In this document: in pieces, positions 61,982 through 64,000 of the stretch
Layout: each line of letters opens with the position of its first letter
Numbering within the stretch: the stretch's first letter is position 1
Assembly: GCA_937992175.1 (NCBI GenBank)
Contig: CALKLF010000008.1
Location: 16,175 to 80,174 of the forward strand
Reading direction: 5' to 3'
Origin: an uncultured Fimbriimonadales bacterium
Lineage (GTDB): Bacteria; Armatimonadota; Fimbriimonadia; Fimbriimonadales; GBS-DC
DNA length: 64,000 bases
The notes under the pieces: generated by a model
The model's database searches: none
What the model was told of the DNA's origin: nothing
The model's input: only the letters and a program-made list of their open reading frames with translations
Program-made: the position numbers and the translations under genes

Positions 61982-63607
61982 ATGAACCATCTATACCTGA
62001 TTGGCAACATGGGCAGTGGTAAGACGACGGTCGGCAAACGGATTGCCGACTCGCTTCGCCTGCCCTTTTATGACATGGACGCGCTCATAGAACAGGCGTC
62101 TGGGCAGACCATCCCCGAAATCTTCGCACGAGAGGGTGAGGCGCGGTTCCGCGAGTTAGAAAGCACGCTCCTGCGGGAAATTGCCCAGAAACCCGCAGGA
62201 GTCGTCGCCACAGGCGGCGGCGTTGTGCTAAGCGAGGCGAATCGCGCCCGCATGCGCCACTCGGGTTGGTTGGTCTACCTCAAAGCCTCGCCCCAGACGC
62301 TTTGGAAACGCCTGCAACGCGCCCGAAATCGTCCCCTTTTACAAACTTCCAATCCTCGTGAGATGCTCGAAGCCATCGTCCGCGCACGGGAGCCGTTCTA
62401 TCAGGAAGCCGACTGGGTGATTGAGGTCGATGCGCTGACGCCTGCGCAGGCAGCGGATGCGGCGCAGCGCGCCTATCGCCCCGCGCCCGACGCCCCCATG
62501 CAGGTCGCTGTGCTTCCTCAACAGCCGCACGGCTACCCGATCTATATCGCTCCTGCGCTCCGAACCCGCGCGGCGCGCCTCATTCTGCACCAGCGTCCTT
62601 TCGCCCGCTGGGTGATGCTCACCCACCCGCCCCTTCTATGCTGGGCGGAGTCGGTGCTTGTGCAACTCGGCGAGTCGGGATCGCCTGCGCAGACAATCAC
62701 CCTGCGTTCGGGCGAGCGGATGAAGTCGTTGCGCAGCGCGAAGCGGCTCTATGAGCAACTGCTACAGGCGGGGCTGGATCGAAGCAGTCTGCTCATCGTG
62801 CTGGGCGGCGGCGTGCTGGGCGATCTGGGCGGGTTCGTCGCGGCGACCTATATGCGAGGGATCCCCTACGTGCAGATACCGACGACTCTGCTGGCACAGG
62901 TGGACTCCAGCGTCGGGGGCAAGGTCGCCGTCGACCTCCCGCAGGGCAAGAATCTGGTCGGGGCGTTCCATCAGCCCGCGCTGGTATTGATTGACCCCGA
63001 ACTCCTGCGGACTCTTCCTGCCCGCCACTGGCGCAACGGCTTCGCGGAGATGCTCAAGTATGGTGTTGCGCTGCGCAAGGGACTGTGGCGACGCCTGCAA
63101 ACAATGCTCAATCAGGGTGTGTTGGCGCCCCGGCGCGTGCGTAAAGACCCTACCGAGTGGACGCTGCCGATTGCGCAGTGCGTGAACCTCAAGGCGCAGA
63201 TTGTCTCAGAGGACGAGCGCGACCTTTCGGGCAAGCGCGCCCTGCTGAACTTCGGGCATACAGTGGGGCATGCCTTGGAAGCCGCGCTTGGCTATCGCGG
63301 CTGGCTCCATGGGGAAGCTGTCGCCGTGGGAATGATTGCCGAGGCGGAGCTGGGGCGAGTGCTGGGAATCACGCCTGACTCTGTAGTGCGGGAACTTCGC
63401 GAGACCGTCGACCTGGCAGGGCTGCCGACACAGCTGCCTGCGGGCTTCGACGCCGAGACGCTGCTTAACGCGATGCGCCACGATAAGAAACGCGCCGGCG
63501 ACGCGCTGAGTGTCGTATTGCTAAACGAGGTAGGAAGCGCACAGCTGGAGCCGAATATTCCCCTGAGTGCGATGCAGGAGGCGTTAAGGCAGTGCGGAGC
63601 GTCCTAG
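61982..63607 (+). CDS. aroKB: Bifunctional shikimate kinase / 3-dehydroquinate synthase
   Basis: A 541-residue fusion from ATG 61982. Residues 1-165 are shikimate kinase (LIGNMGSGKTTVGKRIAD, FYDMDALIE, TGGGVVL and the RNRPLL lid). Residues about 180-540 are 3-dehydroquinate synthase (VLGGGVLGDLGGFVAATYMRG, PTTLLAQVDSSVGGKVAVD, KNLVGAFHQP, FGHTVGHALEAA). It would catalyse two non-consecutive steps of the shikimate pathway, steps 2 and 5. The fusion has a kinase-first order. The next small gene overlaps its end by 16 bases. Confidence 0.95.
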   Translation: MNHLYLIGNMGSGKTTVGKRIADSLRLPFYDMDALIEQASGQTIPEIFAREGEARFRELESTLLREIAQKPAGVVATGGGVVLSEANRARMRHSGWLVYLKASPQTLWKRLQRARNRPLLQTSNPREMLEAIVRAREPFYQEADWVIEVDALTPAQAADAAQRAYRPAPDAPMQVAVLPQQPHGYPIYIAPALRTRAARLILHQRPFARWVMLTHPPLLCWAESVLVQLGESGSPAQTITLRSGERMKSLRSAKRLYEQLLQAGLDRSSLLIVLGGGVLGDLGGFVAATYMRGIPYVQIPTTLLAQVDSSVGGKVAVDLPQGKNLVGAFHQPALVLIDPELLRTLPARHWRNGFAEMLKYGVALRKGLWRRLQTMLNQGVLAPRRVRKDPTEWTLPIAQCVNLKAQIVSEDERDLSGKRALLNFGHTVGHALEAALGYRGWLHGEAVAVGMIAEAELGRVLGITPDSVVRELRETVDLAGLPTQLPAGFDAETLLNAMRHDKKRAGDALSVVLLNEVGSAQLEPNIPLSAMQEALRQCGAS

Positions 63608-63786
63608 CGGCAGGCTGGCTGCTTGCGGCGTTGCTGGCGTTCTGGCTGGCATACTGGGCAGGCGAGGAGGGGGTGGTACTCTCGCGCGTCGGGATGGCGC
63701 TGTATGCTTTGTTGCTCACGCTTACGCTGGTCGTCTTCGCGCGAGCGTGGCTGAACGCGCCGCAGCAGGAGGGGGGGAGCAAGTGA
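63592..63786 (+). CDS. Small membrane protein of unknown function
   Basis: A 64-residue protein starting at GTG 63592, overlapping the end of the fusion gene. Two helices (AAGWLLAALLAFWLAYWAG and ALYALLLTLTLVVFARAW) are joined by a short loop. The tail is short and polar. No known family is recognised. Confidence 0.55.
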   Translation: MRSVLAAGWLLAALLAFWLAYWAGEEGVVLSRVGMALYALLLTLTLVVFARAWLNAPQQEGGSK

Positions 63787-63855
63787 TGGGGAATTGCCCT
63801 CACCCTCAGCCGACAAGGGTACAACGGCTGAGTTCAGTGTTAGGAAGTTTTCAGC

Positions 63856-64000
63856 CCTCACCCCCTAACCCCCTCTCCCGCGCCGCGGGAGAGGGGGAGC
63901 AAGCTGTGCAGCGCGTGCGCTCGGCTCCCCTCTCCCACGCCGTGGGAGATGTGCCTGCGATTTTCCACACTTTCTTACCCTCACCCCCTAACCCCCTCTC
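63856..64000. repeat. Dispersed palindromic repeat, family A, cut by the right edge
   Basis: CTCACCCCCTAACCCCCTCTC starts the block at 63856 and again at the very end. Between them are CCCGCGCCGCGGG and CCCACGCCGTGGG palindromes. The stretch from 63787 holds only this repeat. Confidence 0.85.

Overview
The window is 64 kb of GC-rich bacterial chromosome. It carries many type IV pilin-like DUF1559 proteins whose N-terminus reads [20 protein letters not shown] followed by [13 protein letters not shown] residues, a PilMNOP/secretin locus with Gly-rich tails, three families of dispersed palindromic repeats, and very short mRNA leaders behind a GGTATAAT/GGTACAAT box. Together these suggest an Armatimonadota-like organism (Fimbriimonadales or a relative). 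This placement is an inference from protein style, not from a marker gene. The genome is dense, and small operons alternate in direction.

Layout. 1-2.9 kb: an M20 peptidase (cut by the left edge), a GHMP kinase and the decayed remains of a pilin-like gene pair. 2.9-7.9 kb: tRNA-Val, then an integrated element of about 4.5 kb (tyrosine integrase, unknown gene, small protein behind two perfect inverted repeats, primase-polymerase/RepA-like ATPase, terminase-small-subunit-like HTH protein), then tRNA-Arg and tRNA-Pro. 7.9-13.6 kb: secreted M28 peptidase with a PDZ domain, an N-terminally shortened Mfd with a 148-residue repeat-derived insert, toxin debris and a secreted protein. 13.9-24.4 kb: pilin-like genes, rny, recX, CAP protein, thyX, prmA-rsmE, Uma2, MscS, YbjQ and a sorbitol-6-phosphate-dehydrogenase-like SDR. 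24.4-27.0 kb: a tight four-gene operon with ubiquitin-pathway architecture (small Ubl candidate, E2-like, JAB-E1 fusion, twin zinc-finger protein). 27.1-32.4 kb: sdhB, surE, Rpn-like nuclease, SthA-like flavoprotein, dnaN. 32.5-39.3 kb: membrane glycosyltransferase, Gfo/Idh/MocA, ACT protein, a DUF5615/DUF433 toxin-antitoxin pair lying between two copies of the 5' end of a copper ATPase gene, and the ATPase itself. 39.6-43.3 kb: BON-like, ComF, CAP, a tandem macro-like protein, and a vapBC pair with broken vapC. 43.3-50.5 kb: response regulator, TonB receptor, periplasmic binding protein, histidine kinase and anti-sigma factor. 50.5-55.7 kb: a repeat-containing outer-membrane-like protein and a GHL10-type hydrolase. 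55.8-61.9 kb: the pilus assembly operon. 62-63.8 kb: an AroK-AroB fusion and a small membrane protein, running into repeats at the right edge.

The points most worth attention are: (1) the compact ubiquitin-like conjugation operon, which shares a divergent regulatory region with sdhB; (2) palindromic repeats that insert in frame into Mfd, CopA (two different families), a glycosyltransferase and a response regulator, as Rickettsia palindromic elements do; (3) the small integrated element with several perfect inverted repeats and an integrase that lacks a normal start codon; (4) the toxin-antitoxin pair flanked by a 131-bp direct repeat of copA; (5) a -10 box placed so close to start codons that several mRNAs are probably leaderless.
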